The notes beneath the pieces are model-generated. The model made no database searches. It had not been told where the DNA came from and saw nothing but the letters and a program-made list of their open reading frames with translations. The position numbers and the translations under genes are program-made. A DNA stretch of 64,000 nucleotides. It comes from RUG12461 sp045661345 (GTDB lineage Bacteria > Bacillota > Clostridia > Lachnospirales > Lachnospiraceae). Where the stretch lies: positions 62,001 through 126,000 of the forward strand of contig JAZRFM010000010.1 in the NCBI GenBank assembly GCA_045661345.1. Direction: 5' to 3'. Positions 32,904 to 41,144 of the stretch are shown here, in pieces; the stretch's first letter is position 1; each line of letters opens with the position of its first letter.

Positions 32904-34325
32904 ATGGTATTCAGTTCAATTCAGTTTTTATGGGTATTTTTACCGGTTGTGCTCCTGTTGTACTGGTTGCTCGGCGACCGGTGGAACATTCGGGTCGGGA
33001 ACGTGATCCTGTTGATCGCGAGCCTCTTTTTTTATGCGTGGGGAGAGCCGGTCTATATTTTTCTGATGCTGGGTTCCGTGGCGGTGAATTATGCCGGTGC
33101 GCTTCTGATCGCGAGGTTTTACCGGCATAAGAAGCTGTTCCTGTTTCTGACGGTAGCGGTTAACCTCTTTTTGCTGGGATATTTCAAGTATTACGGGCTT
33201 TTGACGGATCTCGTGAACGGCGCGGCCGGAAAAGAGCTGCTGCCCATCAAGGAGATCGCGCTGCCCCTTGGTATTTCCTTTTACACCTTCCAGGCCATGA
33301 GCTATGTGATCGATGTGTACAGGAAGGACGTGGAGGCGCAGAAAAACTTCGGGAAGGTGCTGCTTTACGTATCCCTGTTCCCGCAGCTCATTGCCGGACC
33401 TATCGTCAAATACCGGGATATCGCGGCGCAGATCGATGAACGGAAAGCGACCCTTGCAAAGCGTACCTACGGTATCAAGCGGTTTTGTTACGGGCTTGCG
33501 AAAAAAGTGATCCTTGCCAACGCATTCGGCAATTATGCGGATATTCTGTTCGACATGCCGGACGGCAGCCTGTCCACGGGTCTGCAGTGGCTGAAGATGC
33601 TGTTCTATACCCTACAGATCTATTTTGATTTTTCCGGCTACTCGGATATGGCCATCGGCCTCGGAAGCATGTTCGGCTTCACCTTCAAGGAAAACTTTGA
33701 CTATCCCTATATTTCCCGCTCCATCCGGGAATTCTGGAAGCGGTGGCATATCTCCCTTTCCACCTGGTTCAGGGAATATGTCTATATCCCCCTGGGCGGC
33801 AACCGCAGGGGAACGGGACGCACCTATCTGAATCTCCTGATTGTATGGTCCCTGACCGGCCTCTGGCATGGCGCAAGTCTGAATTTCGTGGCATGGGGAC
33901 TGTTTTACTTCTGCTTCCTGGCTCTGGAACGGCTGTTCCTCGGCAAAGCACTGGACTGGCTGAAAGCGCATCACCTCGGTATCATCGGCCTCCTGTACAG
34001 CTGGGTGGTCTTCATGTGCGCCTGGGTCTTCTTCCGGGAGGATACCCTCCTTGACGCGGTCCATACCCTGCGGGATATGTTTGTATACACGCCCGGCGCC
34101 TATACCCTCGCCGGCTCCCTGAACATCTTCATGATCGTGCTCCTCGTGGCAGGCGTCCTCCTCTCCGGTTTCCTCCAGAAATGGATCCCGAAGCTGAAAA
34201 CGCGCCTCTACGATCGGGAGAAGGTCAGCATTCCCGCGTTTGTGTTTCAGGCCGCCCTGCTTGCCATCTGCACCTTCCAACTGATCGGAAACGCTTACAA
34301 CGCCTTCATTTACTTTAGATTCTGA
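32904..34325 (+). CDS. MBOAT O-acyltransferase (AlgI-like), copy 1
   Basis: 473 aa, about ten or more membrane segments. It starts MVFSSIQFLWVFLPVVLLLYW, the typical AlgI/PatA/DltB beginning. The conserved YFKYYG, GISFYTFQAMSYVIDVYR and FDFSGYSDMAIGLG motifs are present. The catalytic His322 lies in GLWHGAS. It would move acyl groups, usually acetyl, across the membrane for transfer onto the glycan by a DHHW/AlgJ-type partner. The ATG follows the wzt stop directly. A paralogue is at 35664-37079. Confidence 0.92.
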   Translation: MVFSSIQFLWVFLPVVLLLYWLLGDRWNIRVGNVILLIASLFFYAWGEPVYIFLMLGSVAVNYAGALLIARFYRHKKLFLFLTVAVNLFLLGYFKYYGLLTDLVNGAAGKELLPIKEIALPLGISFYTFQAMSYVIDVYRKDVEAQKNFGKVLLYVSLFPQLIAGPIVKYRDIAAQIDERKATLAKRTYGIKRFCYGLAKKVILANAFGNYADILFDMPDGSLSTGLQWLKMLFYTLQIYFDFSGYSDMAIGLGSMFGFTFKENFDYPYISRSIREFWKRWHISLSTWFREYVYIPLGGNRRGTGRTYLNLLIVWSLTGLWHGASLNFVAWGLFYFCFLALERLFLGKALDWLKAHHLGIIGLLYSWVVFMCAWVFFREDTLLDAVHTLRDMFVYTPGAYTLAGSLNIFMIVLLVAGVLLSGFLQKWIPKLKTRLYDREKVSIPAFVFQAALLAICTFQLIGNAYNAFIYFRF

Positions 34326-34338
34326 GTAGAGGGCATGA

Positions 34339-34462
34339 CTGTCAGGGAATTTCCGAGCAAGACCTTGGAAAACGTCGGTTTTTAATGCGCGTTCTTTGCG
34401 CATTTAGAACCGCTACGTTTTCCATAGAGCGCGAGCGTTCTTGCGAGGAAATACCGTGGCAG
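34339..34462. repeat. 124-bp palindromic element, copy B
   Basis: Same layout and length as copy A, offset by 2,960 bp. The GGAAAACGT/ACGTTTTCC stem, ATGCGC/GCGCAT stem and GTTCTTT loop are identical. Paired positions differ in a compensating way: G-C at 31400/31481 is A-T here, A-T at 31401/31480 is G-C here, A-T at 31420/31448 is T-A here, and G-C at 31421/31447 is T-G here. It ends 18 bp before the DHHW gene start. Confidence 0.88.
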
Positions 34463-34480
34463 GCTGCCCGGAGTAAAAAG

Positions 34481-35662
34481 ATGATAGAAGAAAAAACGGA
34501 CAAAAAGAAAACCCGAATAGCCATCACCGTGATTTTTTTCCTGATGCTTGCCCTCCCCCTGGGCACATGGCCGATCATGCACAATTTTGTGGACACGGAA
34601 AACTATGAGAACCGTGCGTGGGCGGAGTTTCCGGAGATCTCCGGGGAAAATGTCTGGAATATCACGAAGGGGATCGATGACTGGTTTTCGGATCGGATTC
34701 CGTACAAGAATCCGGTGATGAATCTGCAGTCCCAGATCAAGACAGCCATGAGCGACCAGATGTCCTGGCTGGATTATTTTACGGGGTCGCCGGTGATCGT
34801 GGGGAAGGAGGACTGGCTGTTCTATAACGGGAAGCCTGCGGTGGGGGAGAGCTCCCTGCCGGATTACATGGGAAGCAGCTTGTATCAAGAGAAGGAGCTG
34901 ATGGAGCTGGCAGAGGGGTATCAGCAGCTGAAGGATCAGTATGCAGAGCAGGGGATCCGGCTGATTCTTTTTATTCCGCCGAATAAGGAGCAGATCTACC
35001 CGGAGCTGATGCCGGATAATCTGGGAAAGATCACGGATTACAGCCGGATGGATCAGTTCGTGGACTACATGCATGACAATACCGATGTCGAGGTGATCTA
35101 TGCCAAGGATGCCCTGCTGGAGGCCAAAGAGGCGGGTTACCGGCTGTATCAGATCTATGACAGTCATTGGAACTATCTGGGATCCTTTGTGGGGGCGCAG
35201 CTCCTGCGGGAGGCGATCCTCGGGGAAAAGGATACCCTTTCGGAGCATGAGATCGGCCAGATGTATGCCGCAGACGGCAGCGGTGTGCCGGAGGACCGGG
35301 ATCTTGCCATCATGATGAATCTCGGTGCGGAGTATACGGAGCTGCAGAATCTGGCAGTCAAGGATTATTTTGAGGATCGTCCGTTTAATATCGGTGCGTG
35401 GACAAACTGGGATGACGTGGATTATATCAATTATGTCAGTGATTATACGGGGAATCAGATCCGGATGCTGATGCTCAGAGACTCCTTCTCTTATAAGATG
35501 GAGCCGTATATGGGCAGGGACTATTCGAATATCATGTTTTTGTCGGATACGAAGTACGCGAGACAATATGTGATTGATACACCGCCGGATATCGTTGTGA
35601 TCGAGATCGTGGAACGCAAAAAGGAGTTTCTGGAAAACGCCTGGAAGGAAATGATGCTGTAA
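34481..35662 (+). CDS. DHHW/AlgJ-like O-acylation protein, copy 1
   Basis: 393 aa from the ATG at 34481, with GGAG about 14 bp upstream; the longer frame would run through the palindromic element. One N-terminal membrane anchor (about 12-30) precedes an SGNH-like extracytoplasmic domain. VGKEDWLFYNGKP (near 107), the catalytic DSHW (227-230) and MLRDSF near 330 match the DHHW family related to AlgJ/AlgX. It would accept acyl groups from MBOAT partners and place them on the exported glycan. It lies between the two MBOAT genes. Confidence 0.88.
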   Translation: MIEEKTDKKKTRIAITVIFFLMLALPLGTWPIMHNFVDTENYENRAWAEFPEISGENVWNITKGIDDWFSDRIPYKNPVMNLQSQIKTAMSDQMSWLDYFTGSPVIVGKEDWLFYNGKPAVGESSLPDYMGSSLYQEKELMELAEGYQQLKDQYAEQGIRLILFIPPNKEQIYPELMPDNLGKITDYSRMDQFVDYMHDNTDVEVIYAKDALLEAKEAGYRLYQIYDSHWNYLGSFVGAQLLREAILGEKDTLSEHEIGQMYAADGSGVPEDRDLAIMMNLGAEYTELQNLAVKDYFEDRPFNIGAWTNWDDVDYINYVSDYTGNQIRMLMLRDSFSYKMEPYMGRDYSNIMFLSDTKYARQYVIDTPPDIVVIEIVERKKEFLENAWKEMML

Positions 35663-35663
35663 C

Positions 35664-37079
35664 ATGGTTTTCAGTTCGATGATTTTTTTGTGGATATTCC
35701 TGCCGGTGGTGCTGATCCTTTACTGGCTGTTCGGCAACCGTTTCCAAAACCGCGCCGGAAACGTGATCCTGCTGTGCGCGAGCCTGTTTTTTTACGCCTG
35801 GGGCGAGCCGGTCTATATCTTTTTGATGCTCTTTTCCGTGGTGATCAACTATGTGTTTGCACTGCTGATCGCAAGAGCCCATCCGAAGCTGTTTTTGTTT
35901 CTGGATATTGCCGCAAACCTGCTGCTCATCGGGTATTTTAAGTATTATGCGTTTTTCGCGACCTATCTGAATAAGCTTCTGCCGGGGGATCCGATTCCCA
36001 TGAAAGAGATCGGACTGCCTCTCGGAATTTCGTTTTATACCTTCCAGGCCATGAGCTATGTGATCGATGTCTACCGGAAGGAAGTGGAGCCGCAGAAGAA
36101 TTTTGGCAAGGTGCTGCTGTATATCTCCCTGTTTCCGCAGCTCATTGCAGGCCCCATCGTCCGCTACAGGGACATCGCAAAGCAGATCGACTGCCGGGAA
36201 AGCACCTGGGAGAAACGATCCTACGGGGTCCGCCGTTTTTTGTACGGACTGGCAAAAAAAGTGCTGTTCGCGAATTTTTTCGCGTATTACGCCGACCGGA
36301 TCTTCACCCTGAACCTGCTGCAGGTGGGGTGCAGTCTGGAGTGGCTGAAGATGCTGTTTTATACCCTCCAGATCTATTACGATTTTTCGGGGTATTCCGA
36401 CATGGCCATCGGTCTCGGCAGCATGTTCGGGTTTGATTTTAAGGAAAACTTCAATTACCCGTATATTTCCAAATCCGCCAGGGAGTTTTGGAGACGCTGG
36501 CATATTTCTCTTTCCACCTGGTTCAGGGAATATGTTTACATTCCCCTCGGCGGGAGCAGGAAGGGTGAGGCGAGGACATGCGCAAACCTTTTGATCGTTT
36601 TTTTTCTGACAGGATTGTGGCACGGCGCCAGTATGCATTTTGTGGTCTGGGGACTGTTCTACGGGGTGCTGCTGGTGGTGGAACGTCTGTTTCTGGGAAA
36701 GCTTCTGGATGCGCTGCCAAAGCATCACCTGGGGTTCCTCGGTCTCCTCTACTGCTGGATCGTGACCATGGTGGGGTGGACATTTTTCCGGGAGGAGAGC
36801 ATCGGCGACGCGCTCCGTACGATCGGGACGATGTTTTCCTTCCATGATACCGGCATTTCGGCAGCACAATGCCTGACGCCGGCGATTGTGGTAATGCTGG
36901 TTCTCGGGATTTTGCTGTCAGGCTTTTTACAGACCGCCTTTCCCGGGTTCAAAGCGTTCCTCTACAGCAGAAAAACACCGAAAATCTGGGAGATCATACT
37001 GTTGTTTGGCCTGCTGTTTCTTTGCATGATGCGGCTGGTCAGTGACTCCTACAATGCGTTTATTTATTTTCGCTTTTGA
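35664..37079 (+). CDS. MBOAT O-acyltransferase (AlgI-like), copy 2
   Basis: 471 aa, a close paralogue of the 32904-34325 protein: nearly identical N-terminus (MVFSSMIFLWIFLPVVLILYW), YFKYYA, GISFYTFQAMSYVIDVYRKE, YDFSGYSDMAIGLG and catalytic His320 in GLWHGAS. The ATG is one base past the upstream stop. The pairing MBOAT-DHHW, MBOAT-DHHW-DHHW suggests a duplication giving two acylation systems of different acceptor specificity (inference). Confidence 0.92.
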   Translation: MVFSSMIFLWIFLPVVLILYWLFGNRFQNRAGNVILLCASLFFYAWGEPVYIFLMLFSVVINYVFALLIARAHPKLFLFLDIAANLLLIGYFKYYAFFATYLNKLLPGDPIPMKEIGLPLGISFYTFQAMSYVIDVYRKEVEPQKNFGKVLLYISLFPQLIAGPIVRYRDIAKQIDCRESTWEKRSYGVRRFLYGLAKKVLFANFFAYYADRIFTLNLLQVGCSLEWLKMLFYTLQIYYDFSGYSDMAIGLGSMFGFDFKENFNYPYISKSAREFWRRWHISLSTWFREYVYIPLGGSRKGEARTCANLLIVFFLTGLWHGASMHFVVWGLFYGVLLVVERLFLGKLLDALPKHHLGFLGLLYCWIVTMVGWTFFREESIGDALRTIGTMFSFHDTGISAAQCLTPAIVVMLVLGILLSGFLQTAFPGFKAFLYSRKTPKIWEIILLFGLLFLCMMRLVSDSYNAFIYFRF

Positions 37080-37094
37080 CCGGGAGGACTTTTA

Positions 37095-38216
37095 TTGAAA
37101 GGAAAGGCTTTTTGTATCGCATTTCTCATAGCGCTGCTGGCACTCCCTGTCAGCTTTGTGTTTAGCAGAAATGTGATTGACACCGAAAACTATGAAAATC
37201 GGGAATACGCCCCCTTTCCGGCGTTTTCCCTGAAGACCTTCGGCGTGTTTCCCTATGGATTTGAACGGTATCTGAATGACCGGCTGCCGTACAAGAATCA
37301 GTTGACCCGTCTGAATGCGCAGATAGAGAATGCGGCGGGGCTCCACAACACGGTGCTGCAGTATTACAGCACGGACCCGGTGCTGCACGGCAAGGACGGC
37401 TGGCTTTTCTACAATGCCGCCGGGTATGAAAGTACGATCAATGATTATCTGTGCAACAATCTGTATGATGAGGCAGAGCTGCAGAGGATCGCTGCCGGCT
37501 ATCAGGCCTTGAATGACCAGTATGCGGCGCAGGGGATCACCTTTGTCCTGATGATTCCCACCAATAAGGAACAGGTGTATCCTGAATACATGCCGGATGC
37601 GCTGCAGCCGGTGGGGACTGTCAGCCGGACGGATCAGCTGGTGGCATACCTGAGGGAGCATACCACCGTGCCGGTGGTCTATACGAAACAGGCGCTGATC
37701 GATGCAAAACCGGAGGCGCAGTTGTTTTACAAATACGACAGCCACTGGAATCAATGCGGGGGATTTGTGGGGGAACAGCTTCTGCGGGAGGTGCTGCAGG
37801 GGAAAAAAGAGGATCTCTCCGATTATGAGATCAAGGTACTTCCGGACCGATACATAGGAGATCTGGCGACCGTCAGCGGTTTGCAGGATACCTTATACGA
37901 ATATCCGCCGGAGGTGGCGGGATATCAGCCGGGCGTTACCGCTACGCTCACAAGCGGGGAAGACTCCGAGGAAGCAACCATGATGAGCTATGTGTCCGAT
38001 GCCCCGGATCAGCGGCGGCTGCTCATGATCAAGGATTCTTTCTGTTATTCCATGCTCCCCTTCCTGTCAAAGGATTTCGGGGAAACCCTGTTTACCACGG
38101 ATTCCACCCTGGCGAAGGAACTGATCGCGGAGCGCCATCCGGATATCGTGGTACTGGAGATCGTGGAGCGCCATTATTACCGTGCGGAGCACCAATGGGA
38201 GGAACTGTTGCAATGA
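37095..38216 (+). CDS. DHHW/AlgJ-like O-acylation protein, copy 2
   Basis: 373 aa from a TTG start with GGGAGG about 7 bp upstream. An N-terminal membrane helix (about 4-22) is followed by VIDTENYENREYAPFP, LHGKDGWLFYNAAGYE (near 95) and the catalytic DSHW (215-218). MIKDSFCYSMLPFL near 315 may hold the nucleophile Ser. It is clearly related to the 34481 protein, including the shared DTENYENR segment. Its end overlaps the next gene by 4 bp. Confidence 0.88.
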   Translation: MKGKAFCIAFLIALLALPVSFVFSRNVIDTENYENREYAPFPAFSLKTFGVFPYGFERYLNDRLPYKNQLTRLNAQIENAAGLHNTVLQYYSTDPVLHGKDGWLFYNAAGYESTINDYLCNNLYDEAELQRIAAGYQALNDQYAAQGITFVLMIPTNKEQVYPEYMPDALQPVGTVSRTDQLVAYLREHTTVPVVYTKQALIDAKPEAQLFYKYDSHWNQCGGFVGEQLLREVLQGKKEDLSDYEIKVLPDRYIGDLATVSGLQDTLYEYPPEVAGYQPGVTATLTSGEDSEEATMMSYVSDAPDQRRLLMIKDSFCYSMLPFLSKDFGETLFTTDSTLAKELIAERHPDIVVLEIVERHYYRAEHQWEELLQ

Positions 38217-39394
38217 AATTGCTGGGCAGATTCAAATGGCATATCTTACTTCTATGCGGCCTCGTGGGACCGACCCTGTTTTATGTCCTCTTTTACGGGT
38301 TTATGAATCATGACAACCGCGAAAACAGGGAACTGGCGGAGAATCCCCTGAAAATGGAGGATACGACCATCGCAAACCTTCCGGAGCGGCTGGAGGCCTA
38401 CTACGAAGATCATTTACCACTGAAAAACGAGCTGACGGAGACAAAGAGCAAGATGGCTCTCGGATTTTTCGGGGAATCCACCAATCCCGAGGTGGTGGTG
38501 GGAAAAGACGGCTGGCTCTTTTTCAACGGTGTGGAGCACGGAGATCCTCTGGGAGACTATCAGGGACAGCATCTGTTTACGGAGGAGGAGGGCGCCAAGA
38601 TTGCTTCCTACTTCAACGCGGCCAATGAATATTTTCAATACCGCGGGATCCAGCTGATTATCGTGATCGTGCCCGGAAAAGAACGTGTTTATCCCCAATA
38701 CCTGCCGGACGCCTATGGGGCGCCCCAGTACGGACGGGGGTCGCAGATGTTTGACTATCTGACCATGAGCTGTCCGGGGATCCCCGTGATCATACAGACG
38801 GATCTTCTGAAAAACTACGCGGACACGCACGAGGAGCTTACTTTTTTCAAGACGGATACCCATTGGAATCATCTGGGGGCCTATATCGCGGCAAGGGACA
38901 TCCTTGCCCGCGTCGGCATGGAGCTGCCGGAGGTAAGCAAAGAGAATTTACATGAAATTGATCCCGGCGGCGGTGACCTTGCGGGCATGCTGGGACTGGA
39001 TCCTGCCACCGTCCATGATGTGGACTATGAACTGACGGGAGATCTTTCCTTCCCCTATCTGACGAAGGAAGGGGAACCCATGAGTCAGGTTTATTATACC
39101 TCTGCCTCGGATTCCGGGAAAAAAGCGCTGGTGCTGGGGGACTCCATGTCCATCATCCTGTCGGAGGAACTGGCAGGCCATTTTACGGAACTCTGCTATT
39201 ACAGGCGCTGGGGCAACAATACGGAAAACTATTGGGAGATTCTGGAACGGATGCGTCCGGATGTGCTGATCTATGAGACCAGTGACCGGTATCTCGATCA
39301 GGCGGGAATCCTTGCGAATCCGCTGCGTATACCGGGCTTCTACGCACAGCATCCGGAGCTGGAATTCGGATCCGCCGGTCCCGAGGTACAATAA
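38213..39394 (+). CDS. DHHW/AlgJ-like O-acylation protein, copy 3
   Basis: 393 aa from the ATG at 38213, inside the end of the previous gene after GGGAGGAAC. It has an N-terminal anchor (about 8-28), VVVGKDGWLFFNGVEHGD (near 95) and the motif DTHW (215-218), where Thr replaces Ser of the other two copies. ALVLGDSMSI (near 305) is the SGNH-type nucleophile block. It is more diverged than copies 1 and 2, so it may serve another acceptor or acyl group. Confidence 0.86.
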   Translation: MKLLGRFKWHILLLCGLVGPTLFYVLFYGFMNHDNRENRELAENPLKMEDTTIANLPERLEAYYEDHLPLKNELTETKSKMALGFFGESTNPEVVVGKDGWLFFNGVEHGDPLGDYQGQHLFTEEEGAKIASYFNAANEYFQYRGIQLIIVIVPGKERVYPQYLPDAYGAPQYGRGSQMFDYLTMSCPGIPVIIQTDLLKNYADTHEELTFFKTDTHWNHLGAYIAARDILARVGMELPEVSKENLHEIDPGGGDLAGMLGLDPATVHDVDYELTGDLSFPYLTKEGEPMSQVYYTSASDSGKKALVLGDSMSIILSEELAGHFTELCYYRRWGNNTENYWEILERMRPDVLIYETSDRYLDQAGILANPLRIPGFYAQHPELEFGSAGPEVQ

Positions 39395-39429
39395 CAGAAA
39401 GCCGCTTACTGTGAGAAAGGGAAAAGGAT

Positions 39430-41052
39430 ATGCAGCCATACAAAAAACTGAAAGCATTTGAAGAATGGTTTGTCGGGCCGAAGCTGACGGCGCTCCTTTC
39501 TTCCCTGATCATCGGGATATTCACCCATGTTTTGCTGCTTGCCAACAGTCTCCTGAGTCCGGATGGCCTCCTGAATTCCATCCTGTACTCTGCCGGTTCG
39601 TGGGAAGCCTCCCTTGGCAGATGGGGCATCAACCTCGTGGACAATCTGCGGATGGACCGGTCACCCACCGTATTCATTGAGCTTGTCTGCATTCTGCTTG
39701 CATCACTCGCGGCGGTGGAAGTGGCGGTGATCTTTGATTTCAAGTATCATATCACGGCGATCCTGACAGCGGCGGTCATACAGCTTTCCCCCACGCTTGC
39801 CATCACCATGCTGTATTCCTCTCTGGCGGATGCCTTTATTCTTTCTTTTGTGCTGATCCTGCTTGCATCGCTGGCCGTGCTCCGATGCCCCGCCGGCAGG
39901 AAGCTGCCCCTCATTCTGTGCAGCATTTTTGCAGCCTGCTGCATCTGCCTTTCCCTGGGCATTTATCAGAACTATTTCGGCATCTATGTGGGCTTTTGCA
40001 TTGCTTTTGCACTCTTTCAGCTGCTTCTGACGGATCATCCCGTCAAAAAAATCCTGCTGCGGCTGCTGTACGGGATCGGCACCGCTGTGGTTGGGCTGAT
40101 CCTCTACTACATTGTGACAAAAGCGGCACAGGTGCATTACGGTGTCACAACAGCCGCCTATCAGGGCGCAGATCAGGTGGGTCTCCTGACCTCCGTCAAA
40201 GCGCTGCCGTTCTCCATCGCAAAAACCTATACCTCCATGATCCGTTACTATCTCGGCGACAGTATCGTCTATAACCGGGCCTGGCACAGGGATATCCTGT
40301 TTGTGATCCTGTTTCTTGCGGTGATGATGACAGCGGTTCTTGTGATCCTGCGAAGAAAGCTTTACCGGCAGAAAGGACGCTTCCTCCTTTCCCTGCTTCT
40401 GCTTTTCCTTCTGGTACCCGGACTGAATGTGATCGTCCTGATGGTGCCGGATGCACACTTTTATTCGTTGAATTCCATGCAGATGGCCATGCTGCTTCCG
40501 CTGATGTTTGTATTTCTGGAAAGGTCTGCCGCGGAGAGTGAGACCAAAACCGGCATCTGCGAAAAAACGGAAGGAGTTTCACGGGCTGCTGCGCTGATTC
40601 TATCCGGCGTCCTGCTTTCCACCTGGTTTGCATCGGATGAGTTTTCCTATCAGTATATCAAGCAGACCTTTGATCAGGTGGAAGCCGTGTCCGAACGTAT
40701 TATTGACCGCGTGGAGACCACAGACGGCTATTATAACGGGATCCCCGTGCTCATAGCAGGCATCGTGAGCGAGGATCTGTATTATCGCGACAGTGCCTAT
40801 GCGGACTATACCTGGGGTGGCGTTGTGCTGGCGCCCTTCAGCCATGGCGCCTTGGATTTCAGCCAGGAATGCTGGCGAAGGTACCTCCTTGCCTATCTGG
40901 GGATGAGTTTCAACTTCTGTACGCCGCCACAGCGGGAGGCACTTCTGGCATCAGACCGCTTCCGCGAGATGGATATTTTCCCCGGAAAGGACTCCGTGGC
41001 CACCATTGACGGTCTTATGGTGGTGAAGCTCAGCGATGATCCCCCGCGTTAA
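39430..41052 (+). CDS. GtrII-like membrane glucosyltransferase
   Basis: 540 aa with about eleven membrane segments. The N-terminal pattern KLTALLSSLIIGIFTHVL, SWEASLGRWGINLVDNL (near 60) and the Asp/Pro-rich second loop match the glucosyltransferase-domain (GtrII, PF14264) family. Such proteins transfer a sugar, typically glucose from polyprenyl-phosphate-glucose, onto the growing or exported glycan outside the membrane. The DPM1-like enzyme at 22968 could supply the donor. Transcription ends at the hairpin at 41082-41123. Confidence 0.8.
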   Translation: MQPYKKLKAFEEWFVGPKLTALLSSLIIGIFTHVLLLANSLLSPDGLLNSILYSAGSWEASLGRWGINLVDNLRMDRSPTVFIELVCILLASLAAVEVAVIFDFKYHITAILTAAVIQLSPTLAITMLYSSLADAFILSFVLILLASLAVLRCPAGRKLPLILCSIFAACCICLSLGIYQNYFGIYVGFCIAFALFQLLLTDHPVKKILLRLLYGIGTAVVGLILYYIVTKAAQVHYGVTTAAYQGADQVGLLTSVKALPFSIAKTYTSMIRYYLGDSIVYNRAWHRDILFVILFLAVMMTAVLVILRRKLYRQKGRFLLSLLLLFLLVPGLNVIVLMVPDAHFYSLNSMQMAMLLPLMFVFLERSAAESETKTGICEKTEGVSRAAALILSGVLLSTWFASDEFSYQYIKQTFDQVEAVSERIIDRVETTDGYYNGIPVLIAGIVSEDLYYRDSAYADYTWGGVVLAPFSHGALDFSQECWRRYLLAYLGMSFNFCTPPQREALLASDRFREMDIFPGKDSVATIDGLMVVKLSDDPPR

Positions 41053-41081
41053 AAGGAAGCAGTCTGCAAAGATCCAAATGG

Positions 41082-41123
41082 AAAAACACCCATGGAGATG
41101 GTATAATGTCCATGGGTGTTTTT
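41082..41123. terminator. Strong intrinsic terminator after the GtrII-like gene
   Basis: A perfect 15-bp stem: AAAAACACCCATGGA (41082-41096) with TCCATGGGTGTTTTT (41109-41123). It is symmetric enough to work in both directions. The 12-nt loop contains TATAAT at 41102-41107. Confidence 0.85.
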
Positions 41124-41144
41124 GTTGACAGAGTAAAGAAGAAA

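Noticed and set aside
41102..41107. TATAAT as a -10 box for the methyltransferase gene
   Set aside because: No acceptable -35 box at 16-18 bp, and it is buried in the loop of a perfect terminator. Mentioned only as an attenuation idea.
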